NCBI GenBank assembly: GCA_018714845.1
Contig: DVMR01000035.1
Location: 1-64,000 of the forward strand
Direction of reading: 5' to 3'
From: Candidatus Ventrousia excrementavium
GTDB taxonomy: Bacteria; Bacillota; Clostridia; Oscillospirales; Butyricicoccaceae
Length of the DNA stretch: 64,000 bases
Within the stretch, counting starts at the first letter, position 1; each line of letters begins with the position of its first letter. Shown piece by piece: positions 31,155-40,135 of this stretch. Below the pieces are notes generated by a model, which saw nothing but the letters and a program-made list of their open reading frames with translations, ran no database searches and had not been told where the DNA came from. The position numbers were made by a program, and so were the translations under genes.

Positions 31155-33086
31155 ATGAAAGCAAAACGTCTTTTCGCAGGCCTTTTGTCCGCAGTCATGC
31201 TGATGACCGTTCTGCCCGTCGGGGCGTCTGCGGCTGGGTATACACCGCCCGCGCTGCCCGATGTCTTTCAGGGGGATGGACTGTATGTCACGGTGACACC
31301 GTTTAAACCGCCGTTGGACGTCGACTTTGTGCTGGGAAGCAGCGCAGAAGGGTTTCATGGCGGCTGGATCGGGTTCACTACGGGAGAAGAAGAGCGTGAT
31401 GAATACGGCTATCTGACAGGCAGCTACGCGGCAGTGCACTACGTAGACAGGAACGGCAATGTACTTGAAACCGATGCAGATATCATCGACAAAGCCATAG
31501 ATGGCAACACCGTCAGCGATGCTTTACAGTTTTATGACGGCATGTGCGCGTTCGTTGACCATGAAACAGAGCTTATCGGTTATCTGGATGAGGACGGCAA
31601 TGTAGCTATTGAGCCTCAATTTTATATGGTCTATGCCTTCAGCGATGGTCTGGCGGCTGTAAATGATGGAGGATACGACTGGTACTATATTGACAAGAGC
31701 GGCAACAAGGTGCTTGGGCCATACAATAGCGACCAAGTAAGCTTTTTCAGTGAGGGGCTTGCGCCGTGGAGCGGGCATCTGGATAACGGCGATTACTTTG
31801 TCGGCTACATTGACAAGAACGGCGACGCAGCCGTCATCCTGTATCAGGGCGACGGAGAAGACTGCAACCTGGAGCTGCTGGGTGGAAGCTATACACCCGA
31901 CAGTTCTCTTGGCAGTTACTTTTCCGAAGGTTATGCCATCGTCAAGGAAGAACGCGACGGGAGCCGGTATCCTGTATATCTTATTATTGACACCGAGGGC
32001 AATGAGATCGGGCGTGTTGACCCCGGCGCACCTATGACAGCGGTTCCCTACAGCGTTGTGCATGACGGACTGATTATCACGGGCTTTACCAACACGGAAG
32101 GCGGAAGCGGCGGCGGTGTCGGCGCTGTCGATGTCCACGGCAATATTGTCGTAGAGCCGGGAAAAGTGGGATCCGGTAATCCATATTACAACAGCGGGCT
32201 TGTCCGAGGCACAGCGGAATCCGGGCTTTTTATCGACAAGAAGGGCAATACGGTCGTTCCGTACAGTTTTTCCGAAGTAGTGGGAGTGGACGCAGTAACG
32301 CTCCAAAAAGAAGCTCAAAAAGCCTATAATGCGCCGGGTGCTGTTTTAGAGTTTAGTATGGATGCAACCAACTTCAATGACGGCTTGTCGCTGCTTACAG
32401 TTACATTGAGGTCTAACGGCATGTCGGTGGTGGACAAATGGTATTATGTACTCGAATCCCATGAAGGTACATACACCGGCCCCGGAAAGGTCTACAATGC
32501 CGCGACCGGGCAGATTACGGGCGGCGGAAGCACCTCGACCGATCCTGAGACGCCGACTGAGCCGACAGGCGGCACCCCGTCGAGCTGGGCAGTGGAAAAC
32601 GTCAATACTGCTGTCGAGGCGGGCATTGTGCCCGACACCTTGCAGTCAGCGTATACGCAGGCCACCACGCGCGCTGAGTTCTGCGCACTGGCCGTTGAGC
32701 TGTATGAGACCGTCATGGGCACGGAAATCACCGAACGCGCCACTTTCAGCGACACGACAGACGTCAACGTCGAAAAGATGGCCGGTCTGGGGGTTGTCAA
32801 CGGTGTAGGCGACGGCAAATTTGACCCGAGTGCATCGCTGACCCGTGAGGAAGCGGCAACCATGCTGTCCCGCCTGGCCAATGTGATGGAAAAGCCGTTG
32901 ACCACCGGCACGGCCAGCTTTGCTGACAACGCATCCATTTCCAGCTGGGCTTCTGAGGCCGTGGGACAGGTGCAGGCTTCGGGCATCATGAACGGCATTG
33001 AGGGCAATCAGTTCGCACCCTCTGACCCGTACACCCGCGAGCAGAGCATCGTTACCATGCTTCGGCTATATGACTTTGTGAAATAA
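31155..33086 (+). CDS. Secreted WG-repeat protein with SLH domains (paralog 2)
   Basis: 643-aa surface protein. Signal peptide (LLSAVMLMTVLPVGASAA), WG-type repeats (GYLDEDGNVAIEPQFY, YYIDKSGNKVLGPY, GYIDKNGDAAV), a Thr/Pro linker and three C-terminal SLH repeats. The last about 175 residues are almost identical to the protein at 8029; the WG part has diverged, as expected if the anchor is conserved and the ligand-facing part varies. ATG 31155 is chosen since it aligns with the paralog start. Direct-repeat position makes recombination between the two genes possible. Confidence 0.9.
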   Translation: MKAKRLFAGLLSAVMLMTVLPVGASAAGYTPPALPDVFQGDGLYVTVTPFKPPLDVDFVLGSSAEGFHGGWIGFTTGEEERDEYGYLTGSYAAVHYVDRNGNVLETDADIIDKAIDGNTVSDALQFYDGMCAFVDHETELIGYLDEDGNVAIEPQFYMVYAFSDGLAAVNDGGYDWYYIDKSGNKVLGPYNSDQVSFFSEGLAPWSGHLDNGDYFVGYIDKNGDAAVILYQGDGEDCNLELLGGSYTPDSSLGSYFSEGYAIVKEERDGSRYPVYLIIDTEGNEIGRVDPGAPMTAVPYSVVHDGLIITGFTNTEGGSGGGVGAVDVHGNIVVEPGKVGSGNPYYNSGLVRGTAESGLFIDKKGNTVVPYSFSEVVGVDAVTLQKEAQKAYNAPGAVLEFSMDATNFNDGLSLLTVTLRSNGMSVVDKWYYVLESHEGTYTGPGKVYNAATGQITGGGSTSTDPETPTEPTGGTPSSWAVENVNTAVEAGIVPDTLQSAYTQATTRAEFCALAVELYETVMGTEITERATFSDTTDVNVEKMAGLGVVNGVGDGKFDPSASLTREEAATMLSRLANVMEKPLTTGTASFADNASISSWASEAVGQVQASGIMNGIEGNQFAPSDPYTREQSIVTMLRLYDFVK

Positions 33087-33098
33087 CCAGGAAAAGAG

Positions 33099-33132
33099 AA
33101 GCTCCGGACGGCTAAGCCGTCCGGAGCTTTTT
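33099..33132 (+). terminator. Terminator after SLH gene 2
   Basis: Same AAGCTCCGGACGGCT stem as at 9976, with T-run. Confidence 0.9.
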
Positions 33133-33199
33133 CTTTTGGATGACAGTACACGGATATCTTTCCTGCACCGGAGCAAACCACAAGGCCCGGCGGCATGCC

Positions 33200-33620
33200 C
33201 CACAAAATCTGCGGATTTTGTGGGGGCCCCGATTATTTCATACTCGCTCGGCGGAATGAATCCGCCGGCTCGATACGCGCGACCCCGCGCGTCCCGGCGA
33301 AGCCGGGGCCCTGCGTCATCCTCGCGAAGCGAGATTGACGCCCCAAGCACAGGCCTTTAGCAGGGAAGGGAGTCAACGGTACAGTCGCCGCGCGCGTCGC
33401 GACGCCGCGACAGGCCGGCACGCGCCGGCTGGCGATTGGCTCCGCCGGTCTCCGAAATCGGTTTCATCAATTTGGGCGGCGCGCGGAGCGCAAGCGCGGC
33501 AACGGTTACATAAAGGGCATTTTTTGGTTCTTTTTGTCGCCAAACAAAAAGAACAGCCAGAGACGGGCTGACTTCCGGCACTGCGCTGGCATAGACAGCA
33601 GCTGCCCATGTCCGGTCATT
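33200..33620. repeat. Dispersed structured repeat, copy 2
   Basis: Begins with CCCCACAAAAT/ATTTTGTGGGG (a perfect 11-bp hairpin) and continues into the 247-bp core (33291-33537) shared with 5142-5388 at all but five positions. The hairpin GGTTCTTTTTG/CAAAAAGAAC near 33525-33555 keeps its pairing although the loop differs (TCGCCAAA versus TTGCTCGTGA region), which argues for selection on structure. Bases 33621-33700 show nothing further. Confidence 0.8.
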
Positions 33621-33709
33621 GCACCAGTGGGTGCAGGATCGGCCGAGCTTTTGGGTGTTCGCGACAAAAAGTATTCATACACCCCGGCAGGTACCGATTT
33701 TACATACCC

Positions 33710-33771
33710 TTGACAAACAGCCAGAAGCGGCCTATAATAAAATCGTTGCGCACGCAACATTGCGCGCGCAA
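33710..33771 (+). promoter_or_regulatory. MarR-gene promoter with two adjoining operators
   Basis: TTGACA (33710-33715) and TATAAT (33733-33738), 17-base spacer, near consensus. Just downstream lie GTTGCG-CA-CGCAAC (33745-33758) and TTGCGCGCGCAA (33760-33771), two palindromes 15 bases apart. They are fitting sites for the MarR protein encoded next, giving autorepression. Confidence 0.8.
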
Positions 33772-33794
33772 CAAAAAGAAGAGGGAGTGTTGAA

Positions 33795-34226
33795 ATGGCT
33801 GAAACGAGAGGTAACCTGATGCACAATATCGGGCTCATTTCGCGCTGCGCGACGCTGTACCGTGACGCGCGGCTTGAGCATTTGGGCATCAGCGGCTACC
33901 AGGCTTCGTATGTTACGCAAATATGCCGCTGTCCCGGCATTTCACAGGATCAGCTGGCGCAGAAGCTGCATGTCAACCGCAGCAGTGTGACACGACAGCT
34001 GGCCATGCTGGAAGAGAATGGCTTTATTACCCGCTGCCGCAGTGACAGCGACCGCCGCCTGATGCAGGTATATCCAACCGAAAAAATGAAGCAGGCCCTG
34101 CCTGTTGTCCGCGAATGTTTTCACTCGTGGCGCGACAGCCTGACCGAGGGGCTGAGCGAGGAGGAAATCAGCACGCTTGAGCGTCTGCTCACTCGTCTGG
34201 CCGAACGGGCGGAGGGGCTGCAATGA
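33795..34226 (+). CDS. MarR-family transcriptional regulator
   Basis: 143-aa regulator with the winged HTH of MarR (about 40-105: SQDQLAQKLHVNRSSVTRQL, then EENGFITRCRSDSDRR). It should repress itself and the two ABC exporter genes behind it until an effector binds. The stop overlaps the next start (ATGA). The palindromes at 33745-33771 are the likely operators. Confidence 0.92.
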   Translation: MAETRGNLMHNIGLISRCATLYRDARLEHLGISGYQASYVTQICRCPGISQDQLAQKLHVNRSSVTRQLAMLEENGFITRCRSDSDRRLMQVYPTEKMKQALPVVRECFHSWRDSLTEGLSEEEISTLERLLTRLAERAEGLQ

Positions 34227-35932
34227 AAATGATATTCAGGGTCTACCTGCGCCCCGAAATGGGCAGAATCATCTTTCAGGTCTTCATCAAGCTGAGCGGT
34301 ACGCTCATCGAGCTTTTGCTGCCGTGGATGCTGTCAGTCGTGCTTGATGACCTGGTCCCCCAGGGTGATATGGGCCTGATTTTGTGGTGGGGTGTTTTGA
34401 TGGTCATCTGTGCCCTGCTGGCATGGTGGGGCAATGCTTCGGCCAACCGCATGTCGACGCGCATATCGCGCGACATCACCCGCAGGCTGCGCCACGACCT
34501 GTTTGCCCGCACGGCTTACCTGTCGAGTGCGCAAGAAGACGCATTTACCACGCCATCGCTCATCTCGCGGCTGAGCAGCGACACCTATAATATGCACCAG
34601 ATGGTCGACCGAATGATGCGCCTGGGCGTGCGCGCGCCTATTCTGCTGATTGGCGGAATTTCGGTCACGCTGCTTTTGGACCCGGTGCTGACGCTTGTGC
34701 TGGCGGCGACGCTGCCGCTTTTAGGCATTGTCGTGTGGCAGGTGTCGAGCCGCGGTATCAAAATGTACACAAAAACGCAGGAAGCACTCGACCGGATGAT
34801 TCGCCGCGCGCAGGAGAGCATGGCCGGCATTCGCGTCATTCAGGCGCTGAGCAAGTCGGACTTTGAGCGCGGCAGGTACGACGAGGCGAACCGCGAGGTC
34901 GTGCGGCGTGAACGCCGCGCCGCCATGTTGATGAACGTCACAAGCCCGGTCATGAACCTTCTGCTCAACACCGGCCTCACCTGCGTCATCATTGTGGGTG
35001 CGTACCGTGTCAACGCCGGGCTGACAGGCCCGGGTACCATCATCGCTTTCATGAACTACTTTACAATTATTCTGAACGCGCTCATGATGGTGTCGCGCCT
35101 GTTTGTCATGTATTCCAAGGGCGTCGCCAGCGGCAAGCGCATCGCCGAGGTGCTGGAAAGCGAGAGGCAGATGCTGCCGCAAAGTATTCCTGAAGAAAAG
35201 ACGGAAAACTGCATCGAGTTTGACCACGTTTCGTTTTCGTACAGCAAGGTGCGCAATAACCTGACAGACATCCATTTTACACTCAAAAAAGGTGAGACGC
35301 TGGGCATTATCGGGCCGACAGGCAGCGGAAAGAGCACTATTTTAAACCTGCTGCTGCGGTTTTACGACCCGGACAAGGGCAGCATCCGCATCGATGGGCG
35401 CGATGTGCGAAGTATTCCGCACAAGGAGCTGCATACCATGTTCGGCGTGGTGTTCCAGAACGATTTTCTGTATGCAGGAACGATTGAAGAAAATATCGAC
35501 TTTGGCCGCGGTTTGTCTCACGAGAGCATTGAAAAGGCCGCGCACACCGCGCAGGCCGAGTTTATCGCCGAGCGCGAGGGCGGATTCGAGGCCGAGCTGG
35601 TGCCTAAGGGCGCCAATTTGAGCGGCGGTCAGAAACAGCGTATGCTGCTGTCGCGCGCCATGGCGGGCAACCCGTACATCCTGCTGCTCGACGATAGCTC
35701 AAGCGCGCTGGACTACAAGACTGACGCCGCGCTGCGCCGTGCGCTGGCGCGCAATTTCGCCGAAACAACCAAGATTATCATTGCGCAGCGTGTCAGCTCC
35801 ATCCGCACAGCGGATAAGATTCTGGTACTGGAGGACGGCAAAGAGGCCGGCTACGGCACGCACGAAGAACTGATGCGCAGCTGCCCGAGCTATCGCGAAA
35901 TTGCGGACGCACAGATGGGAGAGGTGAGCTGA
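34223..35932 (+). CDS. Heterodimeric ABC exporter subunit, degenerate ATP site
   Basis: 569-aa exporter half: six membrane helices (1-310), then the ATPase domain with Walker A GPTGSGKST, MFGVVFQND, signature LSGGQKQRMLLSRAM and Walker B LLLDDSSSALD. The catalytic Glu after Walker B is Asp, the mark of the non-hydrolysing site in BmrCD/LmrCD/TM287-288 type pairs. Overlaps MarR upstream and the partner gene downstream by 1-4 bases. Likely drug or lipid export. Confidence 0.92.
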   Translation: MKMIFRVYLRPEMGRIIFQVFIKLSGTLIELLLPWMLSVVLDDLVPQGDMGLILWWGVLMVICALLAWWGNASANRMSTRISRDITRRLRHDLFARTAYLSSAQEDAFTTPSLISRLSSDTYNMHQMVDRMMRLGVRAPILLIGGISVTLLLDPVLTLVLAATLPLLGIVVWQVSSRGIKMYTKTQEALDRMIRRAQESMAGIRVIQALSKSDFERGRYDEANREVVRRERRAAMLMNVTSPVMNLLLNTGLTCVIIVGAYRVNAGLTGPGTIIAFMNYFTIILNALMMVSRLFVMYSKGVASGKRIAEVLESERQMLPQSIPEEKTENCIEFDHVSFSYSKVRNNLTDIHFTLKKGETLGIIGPTGSGKSTILNLLLRFYDPDKGSIRIDGRDVRSIPHKELHTMFGVVFQNDFLYAGTIEENIDFGRGLSHESIEKAAHTAQAEFIAEREGGFEAELVPKGANLSGGQKQRMLLSRAMAGNPYILLLDDSSSALDYKTDAALRRALARNFAETTKIIIAQRVSSIRTADKILVLEDGKEAGYGTHEELMRSCPSYREIADAQMGEVS

Positions 35933-37755
35933 TGGCACGCGAAAAGAGAATGCCGGGAAATGTGGGCGGCGGCCGGCGCGGCGGAGCGTTTGAAAAGCCC
36001 AAGGGCAAGCCGAGCGCTATTTTGATTCGCCTGTGGAAATATCTGTACCATTATAAATGGATGCTGCTGCTGGCAGCGACGCTCAGCATCGGCGGCAATC
36101 TGCTGGCTCTGGTCGGCCCCAAGCTGTCGGGCTTTGCCATTGACGCCATTGAACCCGGCCCGGGACAGGTTATTTTTTCATCTGTCTTTTACTACGCCGG
36201 ACTGATGATGGCCTGTTACCTGGCGTCGGCCGTCATCAGCTACGCACTGGCCATGCTGATGGTGCAGCTCAGCCGCAATGTTGTATATCAGATGCGCAAG
36301 GACGTTTTTGACCATCTGCTGCGTCTGCCAGTGCGGTTTTATGACAACCACGCCATCGGCGATGTCCTGAGTGTTTTGTCGTATGACATCGATACCATCA
36401 ACGCTTCGCTGTCCAACGACCTGGTGCAGATGCTGTCGAGCGTCATCACGGTGGTGGGCTCGTTCAGCATGATGCTCTCCATCTCGCCCAAGCTTATTTT
36501 GATTTTTGTCTTTACCATCCCTGTTTCCATTTTGTTTACGCGCTTTCGCTCCAAAAAGGTGCGGCCGCTTTACAGCAAGCGTTCGCGCAAGCTGGGCGAG
36601 CTCAACGGCTATGTTGAGGAAATGACGGGCGGCATGAAGACCATCCGTGCTTACAGCCGTGAAGAAATTTTTATCGGCAGGTTTGAGGAAAAGAACGAGG
36701 CTGCCTGCGAGGCCAACTACCGCGCTGACAGCTTTTCTAGCGTCACCGGTCCGACCGTCATGTTCATCAACAACCTGTCGCTGGCGCTCATCAGCATCTT
36801 TGGCGGTATTTTGTACATGGCCGGCGGCATCACGCTGGGCAATGTCTCATCCTTTGTCATGTATTCGCGCAAGTTCTCGGGTCCCATCAATGAGTTTGCC
36901 AATATCATCAGCGAGCTGCAGTCGGCGCTGGCCGCGGCCGAGCGCGTATTCCGCCTGCTCGACGAGCCGGAAGAGGTTCCCGACGCCATTGGTGCCGGCG
37001 AGCTTAACAATGTCCGCGGCCGCGTGACGTTGGAAAACGTCTGCTTTGGCTACGACGACACAAAGCAGGTGCTGCGCAACTTCAGCATCGAAACCGAACC
37101 GGGGCAGACGGTCGCCATCGTCGGCCCGACGGGCGCGGGCAAAACGACCATTATCAACCTGCTCATGCGGTTTTATGACGCCGATTCAGGCAAAATCAAA
37201 ATTGACGGCCACGATATCTGCAGCGTCACCCGTGACAGCCTGCGGCGCGCGTGGTCCATGGTTTTGCAGGATACCTGGCTGTTTTCAGGTACGATTTTTG
37301 AAAACCTGGCCTACGGCAAGGAGAATGTCACCCTGGATGAGGTCAAGGCGGCCGCGCGGGCCGCGCGCATCGACGGCTTTATCGAATCGCTTCCCCAGGG
37401 GTATGACACCGTGCTGCGCGACGGCGGGTCCAACATCTCAAAAGGACAGAAACAGCTGTTGACCATTGCGCGCGCCATGCTGCTCGACGCGCCCATGCTC
37501 ATTCTGGACGAGGCGACATCCAATGTCGATACACAGACTGAGCAGAAGATTCAGGCCGCCATGCTGCGGCTGATGAAGGGACGCACCTGCTTTGTCATCG
37601 CGCACCGATTGTCGACCATCCGCCATGCGGACAAAATCATCGTCCTGCGTGAGGGGGCGGCCGCTGAGTGCGGTACCCATGACGAGCTCATGCGCAAGGG
37701 CGGCTACTACAGCGAGCTTTACCGCGCGCAGTTCGACGCCGCCGCTTCCTGCTGA
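35932..37755 (+). CDS. Heterodimeric ABC exporter subunit, catalytic
   Basis: 607-aa partner: a longer basic N-terminus, six membrane helices (about 35-330), ATPase domain with Walker A GPTGAGKTT, signature region ISKGQKQLLTIARAM (Lys in place of the second Gly) and Walker B LILDEATSNVD with catalytic Glu. In such pairs the canonical Glu and altered signature are distributed as seen here. One base overlaps with the upstream gene. A terminator follows at 37771. Confidence 0.92.
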   Translation: MAREKRMPGNVGGGRRGGAFEKPKGKPSAILIRLWKYLYHYKWMLLLAATLSIGGNLLALVGPKLSGFAIDAIEPGPGQVIFSSVFYYAGLMMACYLASAVISYALAMLMVQLSRNVVYQMRKDVFDHLLRLPVRFYDNHAIGDVLSVLSYDIDTINASLSNDLVQMLSSVITVVGSFSMMLSISPKLILIFVFTIPVSILFTRFRSKKVRPLYSKRSRKLGELNGYVEEMTGGMKTIRAYSREEIFIGRFEEKNEAACEANYRADSFSSVTGPTVMFINNLSLALISIFGGILYMAGGITLGNVSSFVMYSRKFSGPINEFANIISELQSALAAAERVFRLLDEPEEVPDAIGAGELNNVRGRVTLENVCFGYDDTKQVLRNFSIETEPGQTVAIVGPTGAGKTTIINLLMRFYDADSGKIKIDGHDICSVTRDSLRRAWSMVLQDTWLFSGTIFENLAYGKENVTLDEVKAAARAARIDGFIESLPQGYDTVLRDGGSNISKGQKQLLTIARAMLLDAPMLILDEATSNVDTQTEQKIQAAMLRLMKGRTCFVIAHRLSTIRHADKIIVLREGAAAECGTHDELMRKGGYYSELYRAQFDAAASC

Positions 37756-37770
37756 CCGGAAATTTATCTC

Positions 37771-37808
37771 AAAGCACGCCGCCCCCGCAGCGGGGAAGGC
37801 GTGCTTTT
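37771..37808 (+). terminator. Terminator after ABC exporter operon
   Basis: AAGCACGCC/GGCGTGCTT outer stem with an inner CCCCGC/GGGG helix, then TTTTCTTT. Confidence 0.85.
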
Positions 37809-37906
37809 CTTTGTGGATACAGGCTGCGCTGACACACCAAAAACTGGCCTTTTTTGAAGATTTCAGGCGAAAAACAGCGCAAAAAGCCGGGGCAACAAAT
37901 CGTGTC

Positions 37907-37935
37907 TTGACCTTTTGGCCCAAACCTGATACGCT
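37907..37935 (+). promoter_or_regulatory. Promoter of the XRE membrane regulator
   Basis: TTGACC and TACGCT with a 17-base spacer, 18 bases before the start codon. Confidence 0.55.
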
Positions 37936-37952
37936 CGGACCGAGGTGATACC

Positions 37953-38630
37953 ATGACAATCAATCAAAATCTGCGCGACCTTCGTCAGCTGTCCGGCATG
38001 ACGCAGGAAGAGGTGGCCAACCGCGTCGGCCTGACCCGGCAGGCCATTTCAGGTTATGAGTCGGGGCGCACACAGCCTGACCTTGACATGCTGGAAAAGC
38101 TCGCCGCACTGTATGGGACCGACATATCGGGTATTTTATACGGCCGCAGCGCCGAGCAGAGAAAGCTGCGCGCCGTCAGGGTCGCGGCTGTGGTGACGCT
38201 GGCAGCCGTGCTGCTGCTGACACTGTGCCGTTCCGGATTGCTTCTGTTCATGAATACGGTTTTCCCTGTGGGGGAGCTCGGCACAATGACCGAAGCAGCC
38301 GAACAGGTTATCAATGTTCGCTTTGCCCTGCTTCGCGCTTCAGAGCTGAGCGGGGGGCTGGCACAGCTCTTTTCGGCCGTGGGCTGCCTGATTATGGGCG
38401 TTTTGCTGACCGGCCTGCGGCGTCTGCCGCCGGCGCGCGGGAGAGCGCTTTTCCTACTTGTTTTTGCGGCGGGGTCGCTGGCTTGCGCCCTGCTGCCAGC
38501 TGCCTTTGACAGCATTTACAGTACGGCGGACTACCTGCTGCCTCTGCTCGGCACAGCAACGCCCGTTATCTTGCTGGCAGTGTATGTCATTGCGCTCTGT
38601 TTGTACCGAAAACGCCGGACGGTAAAGTGA
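37953..38630 (+). CDS. XRE-family regulator with membrane domain
   Basis: 225-aa protein: an N-terminal HTH (residues 5-60, GMTQEEVANRVGLTRQAISG) and four hydrophobic segments in residues 75-218, so it is a membrane-anchored DNA-binding protein. GAGGTGATACC precedes ATG 37953. Such proteins occur in Firmicutes as sensors of envelope state or regulators of nearby exporters; the ABC pair upstream is a possible target. Stands as a single gene between two terminators. Confidence 0.8.
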   Translation: MTINQNLRDLRQLSGMTQEEVANRVGLTRQAISGYESGRTQPDLDMLEKLAALYGTDISGILYGRSAEQRKLRAVRVAAVVTLAAVLLLTLCRSGLLLFMNTVFPVGELGTMTEAAEQVINVRFALLRASELSGGLAQLFSAVGCLIMGVLLTGLRRLPPARGRALFLLVFAAGSLACALLPAAFDSIYSTADYLLPLLGTATPVILLAVYVIALCLYRKRRTVK

Positions 38631-38651
38631 AAAAGCCCCGAGGGGCTTTTT
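38630..38651. terminator. Bidirectional terminator
   Basis: AAAAAGCCCC/GGGGCTTTTT with a two-base loop between the convergent XRE and tmcAL genes; it serves both. Confidence 0.9.
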
Positions 38652-39852
38652 ACAAGATAACAGGCTGACGCCGCCAGGCGTCCCCGGCCTGCTCGTGCTG
38701 CCAGCCGGGCAGAGCCAGACGGTATAAATCATCTGCCAGCACCTCGCGCTCGAAAAGCGCGAGGGCCTGCTGAGAAAGCGCCTTGATTTCCGCCGGACGC
38801 GTGACGACGGGCAGGGCGCTTTTTTGCGCCATGTCCCGCAAAAGAGTGCGGCCGGTCTGTGACAGCCCAAGCACGCGGATATAGGGGATGGGCTGCGCCT
38901 GGTCAGAAGCAGTGACGCCCAGAAAGGCGCACAGCAGCATCCGCCGCAGTCGTGACGCCGGATAGCGCTTGGTTTTGGCAGCCTGCCAGACAGCGTCAAA
39001 GCTGCGCCCCTGCCGAATTGCGTCGTACAGACGATGCTCCAGCCCCTCGGACGCACCGGGCAGCGCAGCCAGCTCGTCAATGCCCATGCGCAGCAGCTGG
39101 GGCAGAAGCGCACATTCAAAGCGCTCAAGCGACAGCATGAGTTTGCCGTGCCGGGCTCCGTCAGCCAGCAAATCAAAGGAAGCCCGGGGCAGGTAGGGGC
39201 GCACGCTTTCCCAGTCGTCGGAGCGCAGACGTTCACGCAGCCAGGTGGCAGAGGCAAATCCATCCGCCGGTTCACCGTCGTGGCCTGCGCCTTCGCGCGG
39301 CAGAGCGATGGGCTGTACGCCGCTTTGCAGGCTGCGCAGCGCCTTGAGGTATTCAATGGCCAGCGTATTGTTGGGGCGGCGCAAAAGTTCGGCTTCGCTG
39401 CGCAGACGGGCGTACAAAGCGCGTTCACGCGCACGGGCATAGGGAATACCAGTTCCGAGATGCTCCAAAGTCGCGTCAATGGTGCTCTTTTCGAGAGCAG
39501 CATCGGCCAGCGCCTGCAGGCGGCCAAGATCGGGGTCCTCGGCGCCAAAGGCCAGATGGGTGACAACGCCGGTGGATGTCAGCAGGCTGACAGCGGCCCG
39601 GGCAAAACCTTCAGCCGAACTGAGTGACCACGGCAGCGGCAGCTCGAGCACAAGGTCCGCGCCACCGTGCAGCGCACTTTCTGCTCGCAGATGCCTAGGG
39701 GCGACAGCGGGTTCGCCCCGCTGGACAAAATTGCCCGACATGCAGCAGACAATGGCGGTATCCGAACCCAGGCGGGTGCGTACAGCGGCGATCTGTGCCA
39801 TGTGACCGGTGTGAAATGGATTGTATTCGCAGACAATACCGCAGGTTTTCAT
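38650..39852 (-). CDS. tmcAL: tRNA(Met) cytidine acetate ligase
   Basis: 400-aa YlbM/TmcAL-type enzyme that makes N4-acetylcytidine at the wobble base of elongator tRNA-Met from acetate and ATP. The nucleotidyltransferase motif NPFHTGH is at 11-17, with the GNFVQRGEPAV loop and the RRPNNTLAIEYL region further on. AAGGAG precedes ATG 39852. It is divergent from ackA, which makes acetyl phosphate from acetate; the shared metabolite is notable but may be coincidence. Confidence 0.92.
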   Translation of the reverse strand: MKTCGIVCEYNPFHTGHMAQIAAVRTRLGSDTAIVCCMSGNFVQRGEPAVAPRHLRAESALHGGADLVLELPLPWSLSSAEGFARAAVSLLTSTGVVTHLAFGAEDPDLGRLQALADAALEKSTIDATLEHLGTGIPYARARERALYARLRSEAELLRRPNNTLAIEYLKALRSLQSGVQPIALPREGAGHDGEPADGFASATWLRERLRSDDWESVRPYLPRASFDLLADGARHGKLMLSLERFECALLPQLLRMGIDELAALPGASEGLEHRLYDAIRQGRSFDAVWQAAKTKRYPASRLRRMLLCAFLGVTASDQAQPIPYIRVLGLSQTGRTLLRDMAQKSALPVVTRPAEIKALSQQALALFEREVLADDLYRLALPGWQHEQAGDAWRRQPVIL

Positions 39853-40135
39853 GATTTTCTCCTTACAGCTCCGCTGCGGGCGCTTGGCCGGACTGCGGCG
39901 GAGAATACGTTTGTTTTCTACTCGATCAGCGCGGCAAATCAAAGAAAAAGCCCAAAATGATGTTGTCTTTTGCCTGGGAGTAGTGTAAAATATTGAATGG
40001 CTTCATTATACGTGAAAAAACCGAAAATTACAAAGGAATCTTGGCAGAGCCATGCCGGTGCGTCGGACGGGAAGTGCGCCGGGCTGACCGGCACGGCTTT
40101 GCCAACACATCCGCAAGTTAAGGAGTGCAGGTAAA

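Noticed and set aside
38454-39566. Minus-strand 370-aa frame
   Set aside because: Same strand but another frame of tmcAL, with low-complexity Arg/Pro/Ser content.
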